Shown: positions 24,285-33,285 of the stretch, one piece after another
Layout: each line of letters starts with the position of its first letter
Numbering within the stretch: position 1 is the first letter of the stretch
Origin: Streptomyces sp. NBC_01445
GTDB taxonomy: Bacteria > Actinomycetota > Actinomycetes > Streptomycetales > Streptomycetaceae
DNA: 64,000 nt
Direction of reading: 5' to 3'
Assembly (NCBI RefSeq): GCF_035918235.1
Contig: NZ_CP109485.1
Span: 1,302,001-1,366,000, forward strand
Translations under genes and position numbers: made by a program
Notes under the pieces: model-generated
Database searches by the model: none
Seen by the model: the letters and a program-made list of their open reading frames with translations, nothing else
What the model was told of the DNA's origin: nothing

Positions 24285-25589
24285 TCAGGTCATCTCCGAT
24301 CTCCGGGCCCATCGCGGGATGTGCCGTCGAGGGGCTGCGGGCGTCGGGAGGGGCGTGGCCGCGGCGGGTGCCGCCAACAGCGAGGCGGCCACGGCCAGAT
24401 GCAGCAGATACGGCGAGGCGTCGCCAAGGCCTGCCTCGGTGTACGACGCGATCGCGCAGTAGCTGATCAGGAAGATCGCGCAGGCCCTCGACAGTGACGG
24501 TGGCCGCAGCAACGCGACGCCGCCCAGGACGATGATGATCGCCGCCACCAGGGTGACGCCGGTCAGACCCTGCTCCTGGTAAACGGCCAGCCAGCTGTTG
24601 TCGATCGGCAGCCCGCCGAACGACTTGTCGCCCAGGCCCATGCCGAACAGCTGCTCCGAGGTCGTCCGGGGCGCTGCCAGCAGGGCATCCCAGACCTTGG
24701 CCCGGCCCGTGAGGCTGGCGAAGTTCTCCTGGCTCTGTCCGCGCAGGAACCACGCCTGCAGCGCGGAGCCGAACCCCACCGCGGCCACGGCGGCGCACAG
24801 CACTGCCCAGGTGAAGAACCGGCGGGCGGCGGCGCTGGTCAGGATGAGTGAGCCGATCGCCAGGACAAGGCCGATGACCAGGCCGAGCGTGGCCGTCCGG
24901 GTATGGGTCAGCGCGAGCAGGACGAGTGACGGCACGATGACCATCGCCGCGCTTGCCCTGTCGGTCCGGCGCCCCAGTACGAGCAGCACGGTGAGCCCGG
25001 TGATCACCGCGGCGTACTGTCCGATCTGTGGCGGGGTGAGCGGCCACAACGCGCCGACGAGGCGTCCGCCGTAGAGGTCGGGCAGGGCCGCGCCCGGTGA
25101 GATGACCAGGCCGGCCGCCACCGACCCGAGCACCGCGAAGTACATCCGGATGTGGTGCCGGACGAACGTCAGGCCGCCGTCCCACCAGCGGCTGAGCAGC
25201 CACAGCGTGCCGATGAAGAGAGCCAGCCTGGCGCAGCGGAACAGCGCGCCGAACCCGGACTCCAGGTTCACGCTGGAGATCACGCTCGGCACAAGGAGCA
25301 GGGTGAGCAGGAACACGAAGGCGCCGGGTCGGATGCGCAGACGGAGATTGACTGCGAGCGCCAGCGCGAACGCGGCGACCAGCGCGCCCATGGTGACCAT
25401 CTGGATGAGGGAACGGGGCAGCGGGATGATGGTCTCCGCCCCGGCGGAGCCGAGCGTGTTGAGGACCAGCAACCCCCAGACGATCCCGACGATCTTCGCT
25501 GCGCCGGCAGGGCGCGATTCCGCGCGGGGCTGCGTGTCCGCCGTGACCGGTCCGCCCGGCAGCTCACTGCTCCTCAGGCTCTCCCCCAT
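24285..25589 (-). CDS. Wzy-like O-antigen polymerase/ligase membrane protein
   Basis: 434 residues with about ten to twelve hydrophobic helices and a large periplasmic-type loop (QAWFLRGQSQENFASLTGR...WLAVYQEQGLTG) characteristic of the O-antigen ligase/polymerase family. RxxxW-type loop residues are present (TGRAKVWDALL). It would polymerise flipped repeat units outside the membrane. The ATG at 25589 follows the beta-helix gene stop by 1 nt. The open frame upstream to 25814 is not family-like. Confidence 0.82.
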   Translation of the reverse strand: MGESLRSSELPGGPVTADTQPRAESRPAGAAKIVGIVWGLLVLNTLGSAGAETIIPLPRSLIQMVTMGALVAAFALALAVNLRLRIRPGAFVFLLTLLLVPSVISSVNLESGFGALFRCARLALFIGTLWLLSRWWDGGLTFVRHHIRMYFAVLGSVAAGLVISPGAALPDLYGGRLVGALWPLTPPQIGQYAAVITGLTVLLVLGRRTDRASAAMVIVPSLVLLALTHTRTATLGLVIGLVLAIGSLILTSAAARRFFTWAVLCAAVAAVGFGSALQAWFLRGQSQENFASLTGRAKVWDALLAAPRTTSEQLFGMGLGDKSFGGLPIDNSWLAVYQEQGLTGVTLVAAIIIVLGGVALLRPPSLSRACAIFLISYCAIASYTEAGLGDASPYLLHLAVAASLLAAPAAATPLPTPAAPRRHIPRWARRSEMT

Positions 25590-25590
25590 C

Positions 25591-27132
25591 TCAACCACCC
25601 GCCCGTGAGTCGAGGGTGCTGCCCGCGTCCTGCTGGTACGGCGTGCCCTGCCACTGCCCGAATTCGAGCACCCGGCTCTGGTCCTGGGCGACAAATTTCC
25701 AGGGCCCGAGGTAGACGTTGTCGTGCCAGCGGTTGTGTTGCTTGTTGGTGATGGCCTCAGCCACCCGCTCGCCCTGGTACGGCGACCAGTCCGGATAGGT
25801 GCCGTAGTTGGCAAGCACCGCCATCCGGTCGCACTTCACCGTGCACTTGACGACGGACTTGTCCAGCACGAAGCGGTTGTCGTGGATGTCCACCCGCTGC
25901 GTCTTCCACCGGCAGTCGGCGTAAAGCGGTGCGGTGGCGATGGCCGGCTTCGCGCAGCGGTCGGTGTCCTTCACCAGCAAGGTGCAGTCACCGGACGAGG
26001 TGTTGGCCGGGCTGTTGCAGAACCGGTCGGCGTTCTCCCACAGGGTGATCCCGGACCAGTTGTTCTCCAGTACGTTCCGGTAGATCTCGATCTTGTTGGT
26101 GCGGGCCCGGATCCGTGGTTCGCCGCCGGACTCGGACAGATAGACGGTCGCGAACGGGAAGGTGTCGCCGCGGTCGGCTTCCCTGCGGCCCTCGACCCAG
26201 TTGTTCCGCCGGATCGTGTTGTTCCGGATGACCGCGTTGTAGCTGGTCTCGTAGATCAGCGCGGCACCGTCGTTGTCCTCGAGCACGTTCTTCTCGATGC
26301 GGAAGTCGTTGTTGTTGGTGTCCGCCCACAGCCCGGTTCCACGGTTGTCGTGCACCCAGTTGCCGCGGACGTCGGCGCCGTTGACGGCCCAGAACTTGAT
26401 GCCTCCGGTGCAGCCGCAGCCCTTCCGCCGCCGCTCCCAGTCGCCGGTGTTGTTGCCCACGATCTCGTTGCCCTCGACCACCAGGCCGCTGATGCGGCCG
26501 GTGGCCTTGTACGCGTTCATTCCGTACTGACCGTTTTCGCGCAGGCAGTTGGCGCGGACCTTCTGGCGGGCACCGGCCATCAGTCCGGCACCGGAGTTGT
26601 GCTGGATCGTCGCGTGCTCGATGGCCCACCCGTCGGCCGAGTCATGGTTGACCACGCCCTCGTCCTGCGGCGCAACGAAACGTTGCACGGTCAGATAGCG
26701 GATGGTGACGTTGCGGGCGGTACCGCCGAACGCGTACTGGTTCTTCTTCCCGCCGTCGAGCACCGCGCCCGGCGCACCGAGGTAGCGGTTCCCCTCCTTG
26801 GGGATGACCTGGGCGTAGCGGTCAGGGTCGAGCCTGTGCTTGCCCGGTCGAAGCCAGAACGTGGTGTTCGGGGGGCTGCTCTTGGTCTTCGCTGCCAGGT
26901 CACCGACCACCGTGGGGTCGACCGTCACCGCGCCCGCCGGCGCCTTCGCCGGCCCGGCCGCGGGCTTGGCGCACACCCGGGCCACGGGCGTGGATGGCGC
27001 GGCGGTCGGGTTTGCCCGGGCGCCCGGCGTGTTTGCCCGGGCGCCCGGCGTGCTCTCACAGCCGGTCGCCGCCAGCAGGGCCAGCGCCAGCGGTGCCGCC
27101 GCCAACGCCCAGTGCCGCCCGTTGATCCCCAC
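25591..27132 (-). CDS. Right-handed parallel beta-helix lipoprotein
   Basis: 513 residues. Signal peptide with lipobox-like LLAATGC (Cys 25), then a Pro/Ala linker containing a duplicated TPGARAN, then a beta-helix of repeating N-x-I/V-x-x-N rungs (VRANCLRENG, IVGNNTG, IEKNVLEDND, IRNNTIRRNNW, IYRNVLENNWSG). It is exported and lipid-anchored. Such folds bind or modify polysaccharide; pectate lyases and the alginate epimerase AlgG share it. I do not see the DPHD motif of AlgG, only VVNHDSADGW, so catalysis is unproven. It lies between the polymerase and heparinase genes. Confidence 0.85.
   Translation of the reverse strand: MGINGRHWALAAAPLALALLAATGCESTPGARANTPGARANPTAAPSTPVARVCAKPAAGPAKAPAGAVTVDPTVVGDLAAKTKSSPPNTTFWLRPGKHRLDPDRYAQVIPKEGNRYLGAPGAVLDGGKKNQYAFGGTARNVTIRYLTVQRFVAPQDEGVVNHDSADGWAIEHATIQHNSGAGLMAGARQKVRANCLRENGQYGMNAYKATGRISGLVVEGNEIVGNNTGDWERRRKGCGCTGGIKFWAVNGADVRGNWVHDNRGTGLWADTNNNDFRIEKNVLEDNDGAALIYETSYNAVIRNNTIRRNNWVEGRREADRGDTFPFATVYLSESGGEPRIRARTNKIEIYRNVLENNWSGITLWENADRFCNSPANTSSGDCTLLVKDTDRCAKPAIATAPLYADCRWKTQRVDIHDNRFVLDKSVVKCTVKCDRMAVLANYGTYPDWSPYQGERVAEAITNKQHNRWHDNVYLGPWKFVAQDQSRVLEFGQWQGTPYQQDAGSTLDSRAGG
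27010..27051. repeat. Two-copy 21-bp tandem repeat
   Basis: Perfect duplication, units 27010-27030 and 27031-27051, in the linker of the beta-helix lipoprotein. It encodes TPGARAN twice on the minus strand. As a multiple of three it can expand or shrink without breaking frame. Confidence 0.9.
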
Positions 27133-27140
27133 ACGCCCCC

Positions 27141-29117
27141 CTAGCCGCGGAACCTGAGTACGGTGGTGAACCCCTCAGCGCCGTCGGCGAAGCCGCTGCC
27201 GACCAGCGTTGTGGTGGGTTCCTTGCGGCCGAAGCCGGCGGAGTACCAGCCCAGCGGCGGGTCGGTCTCTCCGCGATGCGCCCGCCAGCTCAGCTGCCCG
27301 GGCAGGTCGAGCACCGCGGAGCGGTCCTCGCCGTCCCGGGTCCAGGTGAGCACAGCCCGGTTGCCCACCAGGTCCGCGGCGATCGCCGGGCCGAGGTGGA
27401 ATGCCAGGCGCACGTCCCGGCGCGGGCCGCGCACCTCGTCAACCACCCGCAACTCCTGGCTCGCGGCGGTCAGTTCCACCTGACGGCGGTGCACGGAACC
27501 CTGGTAGCCGTCGTGTTCGGCGCTCCAGCGGTCTGTCCCCCTGTCGGAGGCGCCCGATGTGTCCGTGGCCAGGACGCGACTGCGGGCATGCCGGGTCCAC
27601 AGGAACGGGCCGCCGGAGACGGACTGGTCGCTGCCGTCCATTTGCAGGGTGTTGTGGCCGAGGGTCGACCGGAAGTACTGCCGCCACTCGGGTTGCCCGT
27701 GGTAGCAGAACGTTCCCGGGTCGGCGAGCACGTCGACCCCGTCGTGCCGGACCTCCACGGACAGCGCGTCCGCGTGGGCATGCGCGGCGATGGACAGGAA
27801 GCCGTGCGGACCACCGTCGCAGCGGCACCAGATCTCCTCCGGACCGCGCAGGATGGTCATGCCCGCGTCGGCGAAGTGGGCCGGTCGGCTTGCCGGGCGG
27901 ATCACGGCCGGTGCGGTTTCGCTTTTCGGGTACGGCCGGATGAGCGCGGCAAGGAGCGGGGTGCGCACATCGGTGCCGGTCACCGCCGGCCACCAGTCGA
28001 GCCGGCCGAACACGGCGTCCCCGGTGGCAAGGAGCGAGGCCCAGCGGTCGGTGCCCGCGCCGTCCACGATCAGACCGTGCCCGTCGTCCGCGTCCCCCTG
28101 CCGGGGCGGACGTAGCCGGTTGTCCACGAGGGCCGCGAGCGCGTCGGTCATCCGCAGCAGTACCAGCCGGATCGACGCGGGGACCGGCACGCCTGCGGCA
28201 TCCGCCTCGGCCACCGCGGCCAGGCCGAGTTCAAGGACAAGTCCGTGATATTCGGTGGCCAGCTCGCGATTGAGGCCGGAGCCGAAGGTGTTGCCGCGCA
28301 GATGCCGCTCAAGGGACCGCAGCGCACCGGCGCGCCAACGCGCCGAGGAGGGGAACCAGCCGAACGCGCAGGCTGCGGCCAACTGCCCGCCGGCCTCGGC
28401 GATGACGTGGTTGTTCGCCGAGGACCCCCTGCTGGGGAAGGCGGCCAGCCAGCGCTGATGGTGCCAGATCTGGTTCAGCGCCACCGGGTTGCCCTCGAAC
28501 AGCTCGGCCGCGCCCGGCCAGCCGTCGAGCAGCCGGCGGATCCACACCCAGGAAAGGAGCCGGATCCCCAGCTCGATGCCGCTGATCCAGTGCACGCCGC
28601 GCAGCGGTGGGTTGGCCTTCCACCACGACCGCAGGTGCTCGGCGACTCGCTCGGCGTACCGCTCGTTCCCGGTGATCGCGTAGGCGGCGGCGAGCACGGT
28701 GAGGTACTGGTGCCGGGACAGCTCCCAGATCTGCTTGATGTCCCCGACCGCGTCCTCGTTCCGGTACGGCACGTCGAAGGCGTAGCCCCAGGGAGCCCGG
28801 CGCCCCGTCTTCGGGTCGCACCACCAGTCCGGGTCGTCCAGGTCGTCGCGGACCACCCCGAAATACTCGACGTGCCCGTACATCAGCCGATCCGCCTCGG
28901 CGATGAGCCGTTTCGCGGCGTCCGGAGGTATCGCTGCGATCGTCCCGGCGGGCAGGACCGCGGTGAACCGGGCGCCGGTCACGCTCGGGCAGGTGGGCCG
29001 CGCCGACCGCCACCGCCGCCTGCGCACCGCGTCGCCCACCCGGCCGCCGACCTCCCGCGGTCCCATCCGGGACAGCCGCCGCAGGTACCAGCCCGGACTC
29101 CCCGAACTCACCGTCAT
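27141..29117 (-). CDS. Heparinase II/III family protein (alginate-lyase-like fold)
   Basis: 658 residues. An N-terminal (alpha/alpha) toroid includes the family segment SSANNHVIAEAGGQLAAAC, and the C-terminal beta-sandwich includes AAHAHADALSVEVRHDG, DPGTFCYHG and STLGHNTLQMDG, the usual catalytic/metal region. Members cleave uronate-containing polysaccharide by beta-elimination. No signal peptide is evident, as in many locus-encoded homologues. It overlaps the two-domain oxidoreductase stop by 4 nt. With an AlgD-like dehydrogenase in the operon, a uronic-acid polymer is the likely target. Confidence 0.87.
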   Translation of the reverse strand: MTVSSGSPGWYLRRLSRMGPREVGGRVGDAVRRRRWRSARPTCPSVTGARFTAVLPAGTIAAIPPDAAKRLIAEADRLMYGHVEYFGVVRDDLDDPDWWCDPKTGRRAPWGYAFDVPYRNEDAVGDIKQIWELSRHQYLTVLAAAYAITGNERYAERVAEHLRSWWKANPPLRGVHWISGIELGIRLLSWVWIRRLLDGWPGAAELFEGNPVALNQIWHHQRWLAAFPSRGSSANNHVIAEAGGQLAAACAFGWFPSSARWRAGALRSLERHLRGNTFGSGLNRELATEYHGLVLELGLAAVAEADAAGVPVPASIRLVLLRMTDALAALVDNRLRPPRQGDADDGHGLIVDGAGTDRWASLLATGDAVFGRLDWWPAVTGTDVRTPLLAALIRPYPKSETAPAVIRPASRPAHFADAGMTILRGPEEIWCRCDGGPHGFLSIAAHAHADALSVEVRHDGVDVLADPGTFCYHGQPEWRQYFRSTLGHNTLQMDGSDQSVSGGPFLWTRHARSRVLATDTSGASDRGTDRWSAEHDGYQGSVHRRQVELTAASQELRVVDEVRGPRRDVRLAFHLGPAIAADLVGNRAVLTWTRDGEDRSAVLDLPGQLSWRAHRGETDPPLGWYSAGFGRKEPTTTLVGSGFADGAEGFTTVLRFRG

Positions 29118-31318
29118 CGCGCCCTCGCCAGCGTCACGGGCGCGCCGCCGACCAGGCCTGCCTCCACCGCGAGGGTGGCCGTCGTGGTGGCGACCAGCGA
29201 CTCCAGCGGCACCGGCATCGGCCCGCCGGTCCGCACGGCCTTGATGAACGCGGCCAGTTCGGCGGACTGGCCCTTGTCCCGGGCCTTGGGCAGCCGCGAA
29301 CTGACCCACCGCTTGCGGCCGGCCCTGCCGTCCGAATACAACGAGGCACGGACGAAGTCGTCGAGCCGCAGCACCTTGCCGTCCGCGACAAGGTCCAGCG
29401 TCTCCTTGGGGAAGCCGGCCGCGCCGGTGGTGACGTAGCTGATGGTGGCGGTGGACCCGTCCGGGTAGCGCAGCACGACCTGCAGGTCCTCGTTGCCGGA
29501 CGTGGCGACCGCGTACACCGAGACCGGGTCGGCGTCGAGCAGCCAGCTCGCCGTGTCGATGAAGTGTCCGCCCTCGCCGGTGAACCGCGAGCCCTCGGTG
29601 CCCTGTTGGAGGTACCAGCTGCCGTGTCCAAGGCGGCCCGCGTTGACCAGGTAGCGGAGGCTCGCCGGACCGGTGCGGGCGCCGAACCGCTTCCTGGCCT
29701 CCTGCAACAGGGGCGCGAACCGGCGGTTGAAGCCCACCTGCAGCCGGTCGTTGCCGGACTCCTCCACCGCCGCGAGCACGCCGGCCAGCTCGTCCTCGGT
29801 GAGGGCCAGGGGCTTCTCCACGAACACCGTCTTGCCGGCAAGCAGCGCCCTGCGGGTCAGTTCGGCGTGCGAGCTGTGCCGGGTGACCACGAACACCGCG
29901 TCGATGGACTTGTCGCCGAGCACGGCGTCGAGGTCGGTGGTCGCCTCGGCGAAGCCGAACTTCCGCTTCGCGTTGGCGGCGGACAGCGCCGTCGTGGTGA
30001 CGACCGTGGACAACTCGACGCCGTCGCGCTGTGCCAGGTGCGGCAGCAGCATCGACGTCGCGTAGTTGCCCGCGCCGACGAACGCGAGGCGCACCGGCGT
30101 CTTGGCGGACCGGGCCGGAGTGGACGTTCCGCCGCCGCGTCGCACCTCGGGCACGGACACCGTCGGGGCCGCCGATTCCCCTTCTTCCTCGGCCTGTTCG
30201 GGGTACCGGAACAGCACAGCCACGGCCTTGAGGCCGCCGTCCTTCAAACGCTGGTACGTCTCGACGGCGTCGTCGAAGTCGGCGATGTGGGAGACCAGGG
30301 GCTCCACGTCGACGCTGCCGCGGGCGAGGAGATCGAGGAAGCACGCCAGGTTTCGGCGCTCGGTCCAGCGCACGTAGCCGATCGGGTAGTCCCGCCCCTC
30401 GAGCTCGTACTCCGGGTCGTAGCGCCCGGGGCCGTAACTGCGCGAGAACCGGACGTCGAGCTCTTTCTCGTAGTACGCGTTCCACGGCAGGTCCAGGCGG
30501 CACTTGCCGATGTCGACGACCCGGCCGCGGTCCCGGCAGAGCCGGGCGGCCAGCTCGACGGGCTGGTTGCTGCCGCCGCCGGCGGCCAGATACACCTGGT
30601 CCACGCCGTGCCCGTCGGTGAGTTCGGCGACGGCGGCCTCCACGGCCGCGGACTCGGGATCGCCGCAGGCCGCGGCGCCGAGGCGTTCGGCGAGCTCGCA
30701 GCGCACCGGGTCGGGGTCGACGCCGACGACACGGACCCCGGAGGCGGCAAGGAGCTGCACCACCAGCTGCCCGATCAGTCCGAGGCCGATGACAAGGGCC
30801 ACGTCGCCAAGTTGGGGTTCGCCGCGGCGGACGCCCTGCATCGCGATCGACCCGACGGTGCCGAAGGCCGCGTGCCGCGGCGCGAGGCCGTCCGGCACCG
30901 GGGCGTAGAGGTTCTTCGGCACCCAGTTCAACTCGGCGTGCAACGCGTGCTCGTTGCCGGCGCAGGCCACGAGGTCGCCGACCTTCACGTCGTCGATCCC
31001 GGGGCCGACCTGCTCGACCACCCCGCACAGGGAGTAGCCCAGCGGCGTGTAGGAGTCCAGCTTGCCCATCACCTTGCGGTACGTGGCGGGCACCCCGTTG
31101 GTGGCCACGCTCTGCATGACCTTGGCCACCTGGTCAGGACGGGAGCGGGCCTTGCCCAGCATCGACATGCCGGCCTCGGACACCTTCATGAGCTCGGTCC
31201 CGGTGGATATCAGCGAGTAGGCGGTGCGGACCAGCACACCGCCCGGCTTGCATCCCGGCACTGGCACGTCGAGCACCGCGAGCTCGCCGCTCTTGTAGTT
31301 CTGAACTACCTGCTTCAC
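29114..31318 (-). CDS. Two-domain oxidoreductase: zinc-type alcohol dehydrogenase fused to Gfo/Idh/MocA
   Basis: 734 residues. Residues 1-375 are a medium-chain dehydrogenase (VIGLGLIGQLVVQLLAASG, Rossmann at about 177) with YSLISTGTELM where classical zinc enzymes have CGxCGTD. Residues 410-734 are a Gfo/Idh/MocA oxidoreductase (FVGAGNYATSML, EKPLALTEDEL, GGHFIDTASWLLD). The fusion recurs beside heparinase II/III and AsnB-type genes in surface-polysaccharide loci, by memory. It probably oxidises and reduces a sugar nucleotide using internally recycled NAD(H). Start GTG at 31318. Confidence 0.88.
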   Translation of the reverse strand: MKQVVQNYKSGELAVLDVPVPGCKPGGVLVRTAYSLISTGTELMKVSEAGMSMLGKARSRPDQVAKVMQSVATNGVPATYRKVMGKLDSYTPLGYSLCGVVEQVGPGIDDVKVGDLVACAGNEHALHAELNWVPKNLYAPVPDGLAPRHAAFGTVGSIAMQGVRRGEPQLGDVALVIGLGLIGQLVVQLLAASGVRVVGVDPDPVRCELAERLGAAACGDPESAAVEAAVAELTDGHGVDQVYLAAGGGSNQPVELAARLCRDRGRVVDIGKCRLDLPWNAYYEKELDVRFSRSYGPGRYDPEYELEGRDYPIGYVRWTERRNLACFLDLLARGSVDVEPLVSHIADFDDAVETYQRLKDGGLKAVAVLFRYPEQAEEEGESAAPTVSVPEVRRGGGTSTPARSAKTPVRLAFVGAGNYATSMLLPHLAQRDGVELSTVVTTTALSAANAKRKFGFAEATTDLDAVLGDKSIDAVFVVTRHSSHAELTRRALLAGKTVFVEKPLALTEDELAGVLAAVEESGNDRLQVGFNRRFAPLLQEARKRFGARTGPASLRYLVNAGRLGHGSWYLQQGTEGSRFTGEGGHFIDTASWLLDADPVSVYAVATSGNEDLQVVLRYPDGSTATISYVTTGAAGFPKETLDLVADGKVLRLDDFVRASLYSDGRAGRKRWVSSRLPKARDKGQSAELAAFIKAVRTGGPMPVPLESLVATTTATLAVEAGLVGGAPVTLARAR

Positions 31319-31346
31319 CCGAAGTCCCCTTGTTTCTAGCCGTCTT

Positions 31347-33281
31347 CTACGCTGCCGAGCGAGTGCTCCGGGCGGATCCGGAGGTCGCGTCGCGGTACCA
31401 GTACTCGAGGGTCAGCACATGCCACAGATGCTTGGAGAAGTCCCGCTGCCCGGCGGCGTCCTCGGCGACCATGCGCGCCAGCGCGTCGCGGCGCAGGAGC
31501 CCGGAACTGACGAGCACGCCATCGTTGACCACCTCGCGCACCAGCGGTGCCAGATCCCGGCTCATCCAGGCCCGCAGCGGCGCGCTGAACAGGCCCTTGG
31601 GCCGGTACACGATCTCCCGGGGCAGGATCGAGGTGGCCGCCTCCTTGAGGACGGCCTTGCCCTGTCGTCCGACGATCTTGCGGTCGCCGGGCACGGCGAA
31701 CGCGGCCTTGACCACCTCGACGTCCACGTACGGCACCCGGACCTCGGTCGAGGCGGCCATGCTCGACCGGTCCGTGTAAGCGAGGTTCAGGCCCGGCAGG
31801 AACATCCGGGCGTCGCCCAGGCACATGCGGTTGACGAAGTCGTCGAGCTCGTTGTCCTGGTAGATGTCCGCATGCTCGGTCAGCACGTCGTCGACCGTCC
31901 CGGCCAGGTCTGGACTGACCAGGGCGAGCAGCTCGTCCTGGTCGTACATGGTGTAGCTGCGCCGGAACGCGGTCTCCTCGGGCAGGTCGGCGAAGGAGAG
32001 GAACCGCTTCGCGAAGCGCACCGACCGGTACCCCCTGCGGGCCGTGGCGACCGGCAGCCTGTCCACGGCCTTGAACACCCCGCGCCGCAGGGGCCGCGGG
32101 ACGCGCTGGTAGCGCAGTGCGAGGAGGTTGGCCAGGTGTTTGCGATATCCGGCGAACAGCTCGTCGGCACCCATCCCCGAGAGCATCACCTTGACCCCGG
32201 CCTCCCGGGCGGCCGAGCAGATCAGGAACGTGTTGATCGCGGCGGGGTCGCCGATCGGCTCGTCCAGGTGGTACGTCATCTGCGGCAACAGGTCGAGCAC
32301 GTTCGGGGCGATCTCGATCTCGTGCAGGTCGACGCCGAACCGCTCGGCCACCTGCCGGGCATAGCGCAGGTCGTCCGGCATCGCCTCGAACCTGGCGTCC
32401 TCTGCGCGGAACCCGATTGTGTAAGCGGATATCCCGGGTCTGTCGCGGGCCGCAAGCGCGGTCAGGTAGCTGGAGTCAAGACCGCCGGAGAGGAAGGTCG
32501 CCACGGGTACGTCGGAGAGCAGGTGCTGCCGGGTCGACTCCTCGACGATGGCGGCCAGGTCCGGCTGCTCGCCGCTGCGTGCTCGCTCCCGGCCCTCGGC
32601 GGCGACGTCCTTCAGGTTCCAGTACCGGCCGCGCTCCACTCGGCCGTCGGGCCGGCACCTGAGCCAACTGCCCGGCGGCAGCTTCTCCGCTTCGCGGAAC
32701 GCACAGCGCGAGTCCGGCACCCAGTAGTACAGCAGCGAGGCCACCAGCGCCGCATGATCGACCTGCAGCGACCCGTCGGTGACGGCGGCGAGCGCCTTGA
32801 GCTCGGAGGCGAACACCAGGCCCGCCCCGCGCCGGAGCAGGAACAGCGGCTTGATGCCCAACTGGTCGCGGGCGAGGACCAGTTCACCGGTGCGCTCGTC
32901 GAAGATCCCGAACGCGAACATGCCGCGCAGCCGGGGCAGGCAGTCGGTGCCCCAGCGCCGCCAGGCCTCAAGGAGCACCTCGGTGTCGGACGTACCGCGG
33001 AAGCGCACCCCGGCGGCTGCCAGTTCGGCACGCAGCTCGGGCGCGTTGTACAGCTCGCCGTTGTACGTCAGGACGAGGCCGCCCGAGACCATCGGCTGGG
33101 CGCCGGTCTCGGACAGGTCGATGATGGCCAGACGGCGGTGCCCGAGGTGCACTTCGCCGTCGCCGGCGGGGTGGCTGTACCGGCCCGCCCCGTCCGGACC
33201 GCGGTGGGCGAGGGTGTCGGTGAGCCGGTCGGTCACGACCTTCCCGTCCGGCCATCGATAAGTGCCTGCGATGCCACACAT
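31347..33281 (-). CDS. Asparagine-synthase-type glutamine amidotransferase
   Basis: 644 residues. N-terminal glutaminase starts MCGIAGTY with catalytic Cys2 and has HRGPDGAG and YNGELYN. The synthetase domain has the PP-loop FLSGGLDSS (residues 263-271). In a polysaccharide operon this family usually amidates a uronic acid to a uronamide or an amino-acid substituent, rather than making asparagine. Here it lies with an AlgD-like dehydrogenase that supplies a uronic acid. It begins 4 nt after the Wzz-like gene stop, and a 28-nt gap separates its stop from the oxidoreductase start. Confidence 0.9.
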   Translation of the reverse strand: MCGIAGTYRWPDGKVVTDRLTDTLAHRGPDGAGRYSHPAGDGEVHLGHRRLAIIDLSETGAQPMVSGGLVLTYNGELYNAPELRAELAAAGVRFRGTSDTEVLLEAWRRWGTDCLPRLRGMFAFGIFDERTGELVLARDQLGIKPLFLLRRGAGLVFASELKALAAVTDGSLQVDHAALVASLLYYWVPDSRCAFREAEKLPPGSWLRCRPDGRVERGRYWNLKDVAAEGRERARSGEQPDLAAIVEESTRQHLLSDVPVATFLSGGLDSSYLTALAARDRPGISAYTIGFRAEDARFEAMPDDLRYARQVAERFGVDLHEIEIAPNVLDLLPQMTYHLDEPIGDPAAINTFLICSAAREAGVKVMLSGMGADELFAGYRKHLANLLALRYQRVPRPLRRGVFKAVDRLPVATARRGYRSVRFAKRFLSFADLPEETAFRRSYTMYDQDELLALVSPDLAGTVDDVLTEHADIYQDNELDDFVNRMCLGDARMFLPGLNLAYTDRSSMAASTEVRVPYVDVEVVKAAFAVPGDRKIVGRQGKAVLKEAATSILPREIVYRPKGLFSAPLRAWMSRDLAPLVREVVNDGVLVSSGLLRRDALARMVAEDAAGQRDFSKHLWHVLTLEYWYRDATSGSARSTRSAA

Positions 33282-33285
33282 GTGC

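Noticed and set aside
29118..31028. Apparent 1295-residue protein joining heparinase to sequence upstream
   Set aside because: The upstream part is a frame-shifted reading of the two-domain oxidoreductase, Arg-rich and non-family-like; the heparinase ATG at 29117 overlaps that gene's stop.
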